Positions 54,609-64,000 of a stretch of 64,000 bases of DNA are shown piece by piece (position 1 is the first letter of the stretch; every line of letters starts with the position of its first letter). The notes beneath the pieces are model-generated. The model saw only the letters and a list, made by a program, of their open reading frames with translations. It had not been told where the DNA came from and did no database searches. The position numbers and the translations under genes are program-made. The stretch is from the NCBI GenBank assembly GCA_947462335.1, contig OX381721.1, forward strand, positions 34,336,303 to 34,400,302. Reading direction: 5' to 3'. The stretch comes from Harmothoe impar. Its lineage: Eukaryota > Annelida > Polychaeta > Phyllodocida > Polynoidae.

Positions 54609-55149
54609 ACCTGTAACCTGCTGACCTTGTGACCAATGACTCAACAAGTTCTCACCACGAGTTTGGCAATGTGTCACCACTTACTTGACAAAGAGATGTC
54701 ATCAACAAATTCGGGAGTGATTTGAAATCTAACTTCAAGTTGCGGCTGTCCTAACTTTATCTAGTGGTGCCCAATAGCTTTATAATTCAATAGAAACAAT
54801 GATTACACCAGCAGGGGTTATTCCTATATTGTAAATAACACTGTTAAGGTACTGATAGCGTAAGGAAACGGATATCATATCTCCTCCAGGGGGTATTGTA
54901 AGATAATGTAACATTGTGGTATGAAGCCCTGTAGGGACATGTCAGCATAACGCTACACTGCAGAAGGATACCTGAGACATTGCTGTCCTTTGCCCCTACC
55001 TTTTGTAAACGAAATGCTGGATTGGGTCCCAAATGGAGAAATGACTGTGAAATAAACCCACATTAACCGAATCACACAGTAAAAACCTAAACTCATTACC
55101 CAATAGCACAAACCATTTTCTTTCTTGGTCCAATTGGGATATATATGGG
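54609..55149. other. Region without recognisable genes
   Basis: No frame with a domain pattern, no repeat ends. Confidence 0.45.
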
Positions 55150-55446
55150 AGTGGTCATTTTTTAATAACAGGGGGGGGGGGGATTGGGGGGACCAAAACA
55201 TTTTGGACCCCTTGAAGGGGGGGGGGAGAAACAAACAAATTTGGACCCCTCCTGAGGGGGGAGGGACCAAAACAATTGCACCCCTTTCTAGTGAAAAAGC
55301 CAGTGCATATTCATAGCACAAAGGGGTCGGCCGCGCTAATTTTCAACCTGCCATGGGGGGGGGACCGAAAACATTTGGGAACAAAAGAATTTCGACCCGC
55401 TCACGGGAAAATCCCCTCACCCCCCTGTTGTTAAAAAATGACTACT
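55150..55446. mobile_element. Family F MITE, complete
   Basis: AGTGGTCATTTTTTAATAAC to GTTGTTAAAAAATGACTACT. Same orientation as the 8.6-kb copy. Confidence 0.88.
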
Positions 55447-55971
55447 CCCTAATGCTGGTGTGGGAGTATGATGGTGGACCAAGTTTACTGAGGCGTACCT
55501 CATCTAATAATACCCTCATCCCCCTGAATACCAAGACGCTGTCACTTTCAATTCATGATTGACATTTCAAATGGACACTTGCAAGGTTGCTTACAATTGT
55601 AAACGTTTTGTAATTGCTATACACTATCTAATCTCTCCATCTCTATTGACACCACCATATTGGGTGGAGGAAGTAGGCTCTATTCTACAGAATATGCGGC
55701 AAAATTAATACCCCTACACCTCTACCAGAGTGCGGGGCTTCTCAATATTGGATTTAGAGATCCTCATTTCATCAAATTAAAATCTTAGATATCTCTGTAT
55801 TACATTCTAAGATATCTCACCAACTTAGATTGTAATCTGAAGTATGCTATTATGGAATTAAGGACGTGAACTTATTGGAAACCATTGAGACATGAATTCC
55901 TCTCTTGGGTTGTGGCAAGTTGGCCATTATTTTACACTATAGGCCTACCTGCAATATATTAGCCCTCTACC

Positions 55972-56053
55972 CAGTGGGCACAGATCATTGAATCAACATT
56001 GAAAAGTGATTCAACAATGATCCAATGTTGAACTGAATGTTGTGCCCAGTGGA
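55972..56053. mobile_element. Family L MITE, shortest copy
   Basis: CCCAGTGGGCACAGATCATT to AATGTTGTGCCCAGTGG, 82 bp. Confidence 0.8.
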
Positions 56054-56388
56054 TAGGGACTGCGTAGCGCTTGAATAATCAGTCTATACTAAAACGTCCT
56101 GGACACCAGCTATAGCCGGCTAAAAGCCTGCTGGGCTGACAGAAAGTCTGCCGGTCCCAATGACTGGCTGTGATCCTGGGCTATGTGCTAGTTTTTACGG
56201 TTTGTGAATCGGACCATTGTTAAGGTTTCTAGAGCTTTAACTAGAAAGCCTGAATATTATGTAGAATAACACAAAAGTTTACAAATTATAATTACTAAAA
56301 TGGTTTATACATACCAGTAACCTCTAATAAACATCATTTCCTCTGTCAATTCTTGCATTTTACTAGATTTCTAGATAACAAGAATTGC

Positions 56389-56451
56389 GGTTGTTGCCGC
56401 GTAAAAAAATGCCTCAGGCATTTTTATACGCGGCAACAACCGCAATTCTTG
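56389..56451. other. 63-bp near-perfect palindrome
   Basis: CAAGAATTGCGGTTGTTGCC against GGCAACAACCGCAATTCTTG with only a 1-base arm difference and a CCTCAGG centre. Preceded at 56350 by a further CAATTCTTGCATTTTA. Not matched to any other family here. Confidence 0.88.
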
Positions 56452-56559
56452 CATTCGAAGAAACATAATGTCTAGATGGTTGGTATGTTTGAAGGGAACC
56501 CGTTCAAGACACCAAAAAAGCAGGGCCGGGAAGGGGTTATCAGGGGGAAGGATGATATT

Positions 56560-57775
56560 ACTTCAAATATGGCATTTCCTATGAATTCCTTGGGCCCATG
56601 TTAGGGGGTAAGGTAATGTGTGTTGCTAGGCAGATAAACAATTAGAATAGCCGTTGCTAGGCAACCAGCTGTATTAGCAACAAACAGATAGAACCATTGA
56701 ATTTCTTGGGTCCATATTAGGGGGTAGGTATGATTATAATCAACTTCGGCACCATGGAAATGTGTGTTCCTAGGCAGATAAACAATTAGAATAGCCGTTG
56801 CTAGGCAACCAGCTGTATTAGCAACAAACAGATAGAACCATTGAATTCCTTGGGTCCATATTAGGGGGGGTAGGTATGATTATAATCAACCTCAGGACCA
56901 TAGAAATGTGTGTTGCTAGGCAGATAAACAATTAGAATAGCCGTTGCTAGGCAACCAGCTGTATTAGCAACAAGCAGATAGAACCATTGAATTCCTTGGG
57001 TCAATATTAGGGGGGAAGGTATGATTATAATCAACCTCAGGACCATAGAAATGTGTGTTGCTAGGCAGATAAACAATTAGAATAGCCGTTGCTAGGCAAC
57101 CAGCTGTATTAGCAACAAACCTATAGAGCCATTGAATTCCTTGGGTCCATATTAGGGGGGGTAGGTATGATTATAATCAACCTCAGGACCATAGAAATGT
57201 GTGTTGCTAGGCAGATAAACAATTACAATAGCCGTTGCTAGGCAACCAGCTGTATTAGCAACAAACAGATAGAACCATTGAATTCCTTGGGTCAATATTA
57301 GGGGGGGTAGGTATGATTATAATCAACCTCAGGGCCATAGAAATGTGTGTTGCTAGGCAGATAAACAATTAGAATAGCCATTGCTAGGCAACCAGCTGTA
57401 TTAGCAACAAACCAATAGAGCCATTGAATTCCTTGGGTCCATATTAGGGGGGGTAGGTATGATTATAATCAACCTTAGGATCATGGAAATGTGTGTTGCT
57501 AGGCAGATAAACAATAAGAATAGCTGTTGCTAGGCAACCAGCTGTATTAGCAACAAACCGATAGAGCCATCGAATTCCTTGGGTCCATATGTGGGGGGGT
57601 AGGTATGATTATAATCAACTTCAGGACCATGGAAATGTGTGTTGCTAAGCAGATAAACAATTAGAATAGCTGTTGCTAGGCAACCAGCTGTATTAGCAAC
57701 AAACGGATAGAACCATTGAATTCCTTGGGTCCATATTAGGGGGGGTAGGTATGATTATAATCAACATCAGGAACT
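56560..57775 (+). repeat. Tandem array, eight ~146-bp units with RFX X-box-like palindrome
   Basis: The unit contains CCATTGAATTCCTTGGGTCC, ATTAGGGGGGGTAGGTATGA, TTATAATCAACCTCAGGA, GTGTGTTGCTAGGCAGAT and GCCGTTGCTAGGCAACCAGC. Unit marks fall at 56697, 56841, 56987, 57132, 57278, 57424, 57570 and 57716; the first repeat (from ~56581) is ~30 bp shorter. GTTGCTAGGCAAC is conserved in all eight, with one or two transitions. It matches the RFX X-box consensus, used by ciliary-gene promoters. Minus-strand frames through the array are artefacts. Confidence 0.93.
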
Positions 57776-57837
57776 ATCAAAGGTTGATTTATATTATTGT
57801 TATCACATAGCATAAATTTGTGTTGTGACACCTTAAT

Positions 57838-57868
57838 CCAAGATGGCGGCACAATCCAAGATGGCGGC
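57838..57868 (+). promoter_or_regulatory. Two tandem YY1-type sites
   Basis: CCAAGATGGCGGC at 57838-57850 and again at 57856-57868. It fits the YY1 consensus that in animals often overlaps the first ATG of genes. Lies ~60 bp right of the RFX-like array. Confidence 0.45.
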
Positions 57869-57965
57869 GCCCGTTCTGACTTCTGTCAAAGTGCAAACAT
57901 CATATACCTCGTTCTGGTGGTGCCTGGCGGCACCACCAGGTGGCTACGCCACCACTTCGGCATAA
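57843..57965 (+). CDS. Possible 40-residue small ORF starting in a YY1-type site
   Basis: ATG in AAGATGGCGG context, second in-frame Met at residue 7, stop TAA at 57963-57965. Ala/Thr/Ser/Trp-rich with no known motif. Could be a first coding exon (GT at the CCACCAGGTGG position) or chance. ATGGCGGC is scattered elsewhere in the window without genes, which weakens the case. Confidence 0.18.
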   Translation: MAAQSKMAAPVLTSVKVQTSYTSFWWCLAAPPGGYATTSA

Positions 57966-58334
57966 AAAACATTTCCCCGGGCCTGCAAATATTAAGCTGG
58001 GCCTGCAGATTTACACTAGTTACTAGTCCTGCATCTGGCGCTGCATCCAGGCATTGTACCTAGGCTTTAGGGTATTAAGTACCCTGGGATATCTCGATTT
58101 ACACAATTTACCTGACCATAGTTGTTTCTGCCTGCTTACTTCATTTGGCTCCAGGAAGTCTCATTATGTAGCTACAATTACCCAACTCCAATACCATTTC
58201 TGACAGCCTGATTGACAGATAGTTGTTTACTGCATGTAGAAATCATACAGCCACCTCCCACCCCTTGCCAACAGGATGTGAACCTACATCCCCAATAGCA
58301 ACCAGGCTTAGCCCTCTAAAGGCAGAGCAGTGCG
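57966..58334. other. Region without recognisable genes
   Basis: TTTACACTAGTTACTAG and similar short inverted motifs only. Confidence 0.4.
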
Positions 58335-58440
58335 TTAACCCTTTACGGACGCATGTCACTAAAGAAGACATTTGTCGTCATGATACACCCATGCAGCCCC
58401 GGCAACGAACTTGCCAGTGGCTTTGGGGATGTATCCCGGG
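58335..58440. mobile_element. Family A, left part
   Basis: TTAACCCTTTACGGACGC and GCAGCCCCGGCAACGAACTT. Truncated at GGGATGTATC. Confidence 0.6.
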
Positions 58441-58719
58441 AGGGGGGGGGGGGCACTGACTCTTTGATGCTGACTACCCACTACCACCCTACAGCCCTCC
58501 TTATTTCACACTGAGCAGTTCTGGCAGTGTTCCGACCGCCCCTACTTTTCAAATAGAGGGAAAACGTGCATAGTGACTGCCCAGTATTATGGAGAAAGTG
58601 AGGTTTGAGGTCCAGACAGAGCAATGACAAACTTACCAATTAAAAATGCAAACTGAACAATTTACCCTTTTAACAATCAGACATGGTTTTGTGATTGATT
58701 CTGCTGTTCATGTACACCA

Positions 58720-58860
58720 GGTAAATAGTAAGTGTAGGTAAACAGTGGGTAGATTTACAGTAGATTGTACTGTTTACCTACAATAAACTACAATAGGATC
58801 TACTGTACACCTACAAAAATGGCAACCAACTTTTTACAGTGCACTTATAATGTAGTATAC
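58720..58860. mobile_element. Family J MITE, inverted relative to the 18.0-kb copy
   Basis: GTAAACAGTGGGTAGATTTA, then TAGGATCTACTGTACACC, and CAAAAATGGCAACCAACTTT at the right end. Confidence 0.7.
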
Positions 58861-58942
58861 ACAGTGAAACTACAGTGGATTCTGCTGCTCATCTACATTA
58901 ACTTCTAACAGTGCAGGATGAACGTACCTAGTTCATGAACTA

Positions 58943-59062
58943 CACACACAGAAAAGTGAGAGTCATTGTCGCTAAAAACTACCCTCACCTGAGGGTCAGG
59001 CACTGTCTGACTCTCAGGTGAGGGTAGTTTTAGCGACAATGACTCTCACTTTTCTGAGGGTG
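58943..59062. mobile_element. Family M: 120-bp palindromic MITE, TA flanked
   Basis: CAGAAAAGTGAGAGTCATTG / CAATGACTCTCACTTTTCTG arms, inner CTACCCTCACCTGAG / CTCAGGTGAGGGTAG. TA precedes and follows. Confidence 0.85.
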
Positions 59063-59259
59063 TACTGATCTGCAACCAGACAACCAGGAGCCAGGGGTCA
59101 TCTTCTAGACTGAGATAATAGGAATTATTGAACTTATCGATTAGCCTTGGCAGGGACTAGCTGAGTATTGATATCCATTGGCAGTGCTGACCACACCATG
59201 TCAATATCAGTTAGCTACTATTGTATTTAATATATCTAAAATCACAACATCTCATAACC

Positions 59260-59325
59260 TAGTGGGCACAGCACCTTGGATCAAAACTCGTTGATCATCA
59301 ACCTGTAGTCAATGTTGATTCAACA
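59260..59325. mobile_element. Family L remnant
   Basis: CTAGTGGGCACAGCACCTTG and GTCAATGTTGATTCAAC. Confidence 0.55.
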
Positions 59326-59397
59326 CAGGATGATTTATGGGAAAATGCTTATAATTGAAATACTCCTCTTACTGAAGTTTACTGAGGCTTTCCTTTT

Positions 59398-59581
59398 AAC
59401 GTCAAGCCGTGGGAGTCAGCCAGAGAGTCACCCAGAGAGCTATATGACTCCCCAAGGCGACTCCCTTAGGTCAGCTAGAGAGTATCCCGAGCTCCCTTTG
59501 GTGACCTGGACTCCCCTAGAGAGGGGAGTCCAGGTGGAGGCAACCTGGGCTCCCTTTTGACGCTGTTTCTTCATTCTGTGT
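59398..59581. mobile_element. Family B MITE, right half
   Basis: Starts inside the left arm (GCCGTGGGAGTCAGCCAG) and runs to GTTTCTTCATTCTGTG. The left terminus is missing. Confidence 0.8.
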
Positions 59582-59994
59582 GGATCGTTAGTACTTGGCA
59601 GCGGCCTTCTCCGTGTTTTTAGCTATTTAAATGCTTTGTCCATACATACACAACAGCACTGCACCGGACTAGTCTATAGATCTAGAACACACTAGATAAC
59701 CATACTAGCTTAGTTACAGTCTATTACGACCATTGATGGTGGGGAGTTTCCTATCTTAACAAGTGGCATCAGACATAAATCCTAGAGGTTTCCCAGACAT
59801 GTAGCCACCTTGCAGAGAGCAGGGCAAAGCCCAACCAGAATATTTACATCAATCACCTGTCCGCAGGGGTTCTATACAGTAACATTTGCTAGATCTAGAT
59901 TTAAAAAAAGTCTTACCCATCACTCAGTAAAAGTAGCCAAGGGTCTCCCTACCCTATACTAGCCTATAGGGGACAACCCATTCAGAGACAGAAA
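59582..59994. other. Region without recognisable genes
   Basis: No frames, no repeat ends recognised. Confidence 0.45.
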
Positions 59995-60175
59995 TGAATT
60001 TGTCATTAGGATGAAAGTGCCTGAATTGCATCCATGCACCATGTGTACCTTCGGTATTGCTACACCCCCACAAGGTTGGTATGATGCATGAATGCAGTGG
60101 TCAGGGTTGCATGTATGCATCATGAAAACAGAGGGTACAGCCCATAAAGCACTATGTGGCCATTAAAGGGCTAAC
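59995..60175. mobile_element. Family A, right part
   Basis: CATGCACCATGTGTACC, GTTGGTATGATGCATGAATG and CCATTAAAGGGCTAA. Confidence 0.6.
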
Positions 60176-60861
60176 AGTGGGGTTCAGGGGCAGGTCCCAA
60201 TCATGCATCTTCTAGTTACAGGAGAGGTCCCCACTAACTACTACACCACCCCTAGCCCTCCACCCCATGTTCCCTCACTCTCCAAGCACCTGTACTGCCT
60301 GTAGCTACCCATGGTTCTGCTGCAGGGGATGTGCTTGGAGAGTAGCAGTGGGAGATGTAGGTAACATGTCCAGGTGATAATGTCATTGGGACCTGGTGTT
60401 GCCGCTACAGGTATGACAGCCGCACGGAAAGGGGGCCCCGCGCTGGGTGCATACAGCACACCATTCAACATTGGCATCCACCTGCATTCACCAAAAACAA
60501 TAAAAGGGGTTTTATTTCACCCTCTCCCTATACCACTGGAATTGAGAAAATTTGTGCATTCTTACAACTGATTTCTTGGAATGTAGAAAAGCAAATCATA
60601 GAAAAGCACAACATAAAAATGAAAAGTGGGGAGGTTTTGAGAGGAGGGAACGAGGATGGATGCACTTTTTGTCACTGAGCACAGGGGCCAAATGTGTGAT
60701 CATCCTTTCTGTGTGACTGCTCACACTGTCCTGACAGGGTGCCCCCTTTTTTCCGGTCTGAGCTGCCAAGCGGATAGGATGATCCGTGGAACTGTCAGGG
60801 GGTATCCTTTCTGCTTGACTGCTTACAGGTGTGTATTGGGTCTCTACAGGTTGAAGGTGTG
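60176..60861. other. Region without a supported gene
   Basis: A plus frame ending at 60571 and a minus frame ending at 60241 overlap. Neither shows a domain or splice context. Two TCCTTTCTG(T/C) units at ~60703 and 60805 hint at an internal duplication. Confidence 0.35.
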
Positions 60862-61214
60862 CACAGAGAGAAGAAACAGAGTCAAGGGGGAGTCCAGGTT
60901 GCCTCCAGAATGACTCCTCTTTCGCATGGTCACATAAGGGAGACTAGGTGACTCTCTGCCCGATCTAAGAGAGTCACCCATGGGAGTCATATGACCCAGA
61001 GAGCTATAGGGGCCTAGGTGACTCTCTGGCAGACCTAAGGGAGTCACCTGGGGGAGTCATATAGCTCTCTGGGTCATATGACTCCTCCAGGTGACTCCCT
61101 TAGGTCAGTTAGAGAGTCACCTAGGCTCCCATAGGCGACCTGGACTCCCCCAGAGAGGGGAGTCATTTTGGAGGCAAGCTGGACTCCCATTTGACACTGT
61201 TTCTTTTCTCTGTG
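60862..61214. mobile_element. Family B MITE, with duplicated central segment
   Basis: CACAGAGAGAAGAAACAGAG to TGTTTCTTTTCTCTGTG. The segment GGTGACTCTCTG..GGGAGTCATAT occurs twice in the left arm, making it ~60 bp longer than other copies. Confidence 0.88.
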
Positions 61215-62382
61215 TAAGTGTGTGTGTGTGGGGGGGGGGGATAACTCAGTAGTGGAGGTGATGGGGTATGCAGGCAGGTAAGAAGTTAGAAACAGGAGAT
61301 AAACACCTGGGCACCTGTACGATCGTCAGGGTTTTTAGGCAGTTAAAAAATGGTCCATCACTGGATCGTGCTGGTATACATGTGCATAAAATAGGATGGT
61401 CCTTTAGAAGCTTTCACCTTTGAACCAGAATAAGTTCATTTTTTATTTTCTATCTGGGTTGATAAATCAACAACTTAATTTGGACGAAGTAGATGGGGAT
61501 GGATATAAATGGATATTTTGTGAATGACTCGAACCAATGAGAGAGGTCAATCTATGAATCTAAATAACGTCTATGGTCAATCCATGTACTGACTCTGGGG
61601 TTATATACTACAGTAGTAATACAGTGTAATGTAGTGTAAGGCAACCAATTAGAGACTCACTTTATATAAGTAATCTTTATACATATTTATTGAATTGGCA
61701 AGCACTGTTATATAGGGATTGGATCCATTTTCCATGAGCCAATTTTACGTCTTGTCGGCCGGTACATCCTAAAAAAAACACTGCAGAACACTATGTATTC
61801 TAAAGTAGTTGTTGGTCTATCAGCCAATAGGATGTCCACATAGAAATAAGGATTTTACTGATTCTTAGATCTTGAGGTAAATTTTGATTTAAGAAAAAGA
61901 GAACCTGGAGTGTGGGAGGGGTTGCATGGGTAGGGTTCATGTACTCATTCACCCACTTACCCTGTAGCCAGGTACACGTTGTCCGCACCATGTTCTACTC
62001 ACCTCAAGGGTCCCCTAGTTAACGTACACACCCTGACCGACATGGGAGTAGTGGGTGAGAGGGGGAAGGACAGGTAGAGAGGGGGAGAGTAGGGACAGAG
62101 AGACAGGTACACAAATAGTGTTGCATCAAGTATCTGATCATTTAGGACAGAGTGCGTAAACGGAAAAACAGGGAGTTTTGACCCCACGTGTAGAGTCAGG
62201 TCCCGGAGTCAGGTACAATGTATGACACAAAAGGATTATCCTTTGCAAAGTTCAGCTGGCCTCTCCTTCTTGCAAGATTCTCTACAGAATCTGTAAATTG
62301 GAGGGAGGTCTCAGCATTGCTTAACTCCCTATGGGAGGGGTTAAATCTGGACTCCCCCTCCAGGGTCCAATCCTAGCTGACA
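61215..62382. other. Region without recognisable genes
   Basis: G-run at 61231. Nothing else supported over ~1.2 kb; frames are 63 codons or less. Confidence 0.45.
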
Positions 62383-62620
62383 CACAGAGAGAAGAAGTAG
62401 AATCACTGTAACTCTCAAATCAGAGTCCAGCCCTGATCACTGAGGTAACTCTCCCCAGGACTCTAAAGTGACTCCCAATCATTAGGGAGTCTTAGAATGG
62501 GAGTCATTGTAGACTTGTTATAGAGTCCTGCTAATGTTAGGGAGTCACTTCAGAGTCCTGGGGAGAGATACCTCAGTGATCAAGTCGGGAGTCACAGTAT
62601 TTCTACTTCTTTTCTCTGTG
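62383..62620. mobile_element. Family B2 MITE, complete
   Basis: CACAGAGAGAAGAAGTAGAA to TTCTACTTCTTTTCTCTGTG. Same ~13-bp termini as family B but an unrelated interior (ACTCTCCCCAGGACTCTAAA). Confidence 0.88.
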
Positions 62621-63709
62621 CACCTTGACAAAGGGGAGCCAGGCAATACTCCAGTGTAAGACAAGGCCAGCCTCTCTGAGAGGTAAGGAGGCAGTAGTTC
62701 TGTACAGATAAGACTGCAGTAACACAAGTAATACGTGTTGTCGGCAGTTGTTTTACAATACAGCAATATACATAGATACCATTATGATGTGTCCAATATC
62801 AAGGTATGAAGACGCATACAAAATCACAAATGTTTATAGAAATTTCTACGGAATCTGACTTTATCAAATGATATTTTATTCATTTTCTTCTAAAGACTAT
62901 ACTGTCTGCCAACGTATGTATGTATACATTCCCTGGCAGACAGCTAACAGTTATTTATTACAGTATATCAGTTTCAGTTGTATTCTTGTATATCTCAATT
63001 TATATCAACACATATTTTTTAAGCAGTCGACATCCTTTGCATCTATGATCACATTATAGAACAGGTTCTACAAATGAACCAGCAGTTGGAGAAGATAGAA
63101 AATGTTAAGACCTACAGGACGACATGTTGATAATGTCAAAATATATAATTTCAGGAGACATTGAATACAGAGTTAATATGTATCTACCGATATTTTTGAT
63201 GATGTCCTTTTGTCTACAACAGATATGTCCCTATTCATATGATACATAGTGCAAGGGTGTAATAAAATATGGGTCTGATTTACAAACTAGTCCACAGAGA
63301 CTTGTAAACATTACCCAAACCATTCATCTTTTCTGACACTATATACTTTTACACTAAGTCCACCATATAAACATGCAGAAAACATAACTCAGCATGACCA
63401 TACAACCCTCATCCCTAATTGGCGGAAATTACAGTTACACAATGCATAGAAAAAAGCATTGTGTCATAGACTGACGCGGCTTGTGTGTTATAAAAGACCT
63501 CATGGTGTTAGGATGTAAGGTATGGGGTGAGTAAGGCTGTAAAAGTCAGCGTGGCAGGTGGCTAAAGACACACAGGACAAGGTGGCATTATATCTTATAT
63601 CTACGTGTGAAGTTTATTCAATGTCAATGTTATAACACTGAGCACACGTGTGTGATGCCTTAAAAATCAACTCGACTTGTTACACAGCAGTCTTTGCAAT
63701 TTTTTTCTT
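62621..63709. other. A/T-rich region without recognisable genes
   Basis: Only short A/T-driven frames. No repeat ends recognised. Confidence 0.45.
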
Positions 63710-64000
63710 CCCATAGGACATTCGGTCCTGCAAATTCTCAATGTTACAGGACCGGCTATATTTTTGAAGGACCGTATAGCCACATATCGGACAATATGGT
63801 GCACCCAAGTATGAAATAGTTTTGTTCATTAAAAGTACAATTTATTTGTAATCATTTATAGCCAAATACAGATTGATATATATAGTTCTATGCAGTATAT
63901 AGACAAACTTATCTCAGCTTTAGAGGCCTTACTGAATTCTTCTAGTTCAGAAACGCCTAACAGATGACTGGACATTCGGTCCTTCTACACTTGTAAATCT
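63710..64000 (+). repeat. Dispersed repeat O, copy 2 (runs off the window)
   Basis: GGACATTCGGTCC occurs at both 63716 and 63970, and TAATCATTTATAGCCAAATA and CTAGTTCAGAAACGCCTAAC match copy 1 at 13.0-13.2 kb. Confidence 0.7.

Noticed and set aside
4640..64000. Regularly spaced hairpin repeats as a CRISPR-like array
   Set aside because: The spacing is irregular, units are ~230 bp with TTAA ends, and there are no cas-like genes; these are MITEs.

Overview
The window looks like animal nuclear DNA of an invertebrate deuterostome type, most likely an amphioxus (Branchiostoma)-like genome, with a short block of virus-like DNA at its left edge. This is inference. From about 4.7 kb onward there is almost no long open reading frame but a very high density of short non-autonomous transposons (MITEs), microsatellites and homopolymer tracts, plus one 200-base assembly gap (47059-47258). 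Amphioxus is suggested because its genome is known to be MITE-rich and rich in death-domain genes, and because malacoherpesvirus-like sequence has been reported in its assembly. No sequence here proves the species.

Region 1-4.7 kb differs in kind. It holds two compact, intronless, divergently transcribed genes, each with a TATA box. The leftward gene (226-1833, minus) encodes a protein with a poly-Ser/poly-Ala/acidic N-terminal half, a basic nuclear-localisation-type patch and, by my reading, two successive PC4/Sub1-like single-strand-DNA-binding modules. The rightward gene (2910-3650, plus) encodes a small protein with two tandem death domains. Between them lies a promoter region with two ~165-bp direct repeats. 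Right of the death-domain gene are a perfect 42-bp palindrome, pyrimidine tracts and a ~370-bp array of CRE, ETS, E-box/USF, YY1 and CCAAT motifs that resembles a compact viral enhancer. The block ends abruptly at ~4720 against a host MITE that lacks its left end. I interpret it as the edge of an integrated large-DNA-virus-like element, or of a captured fragment of one, pairing a nucleic-acid-binding regulator with an apoptosis/innate-signalling adaptor mimic. A host-gene origin or an assembly misjoin is not excluded.

Region 4.7-64 kb is a mosaic of at least 18 MITE or repeat families, labelled A to T here. Family A (~36 copies) has TTAA at both ends and terminal CCCTTTAAGG, with two internal hairpins; TTAA ends are piggyBac-like. 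Several copies sit head-to-tail sharing a single TTAA. Other families (B, D, E, G, K, L) are nested inside A copies, so the order of insertion can be read directly. A 1.2-kb tandem array of ~146-bp units (56560-57775) carries a perfect RFX X-box-like palindrome in every unit. No host protein-coding gene could be recognised. A few possible exons (9.3-9.84 kb, 17.44-17.62 kb, 41.68-41.84 kb minus, 57.84-57.97 kb) are listed at low confidence because of splice-site, poly(A) or start-context signals. No rRNA, tRNA, CRISPR or prokaryotic feature was seen.
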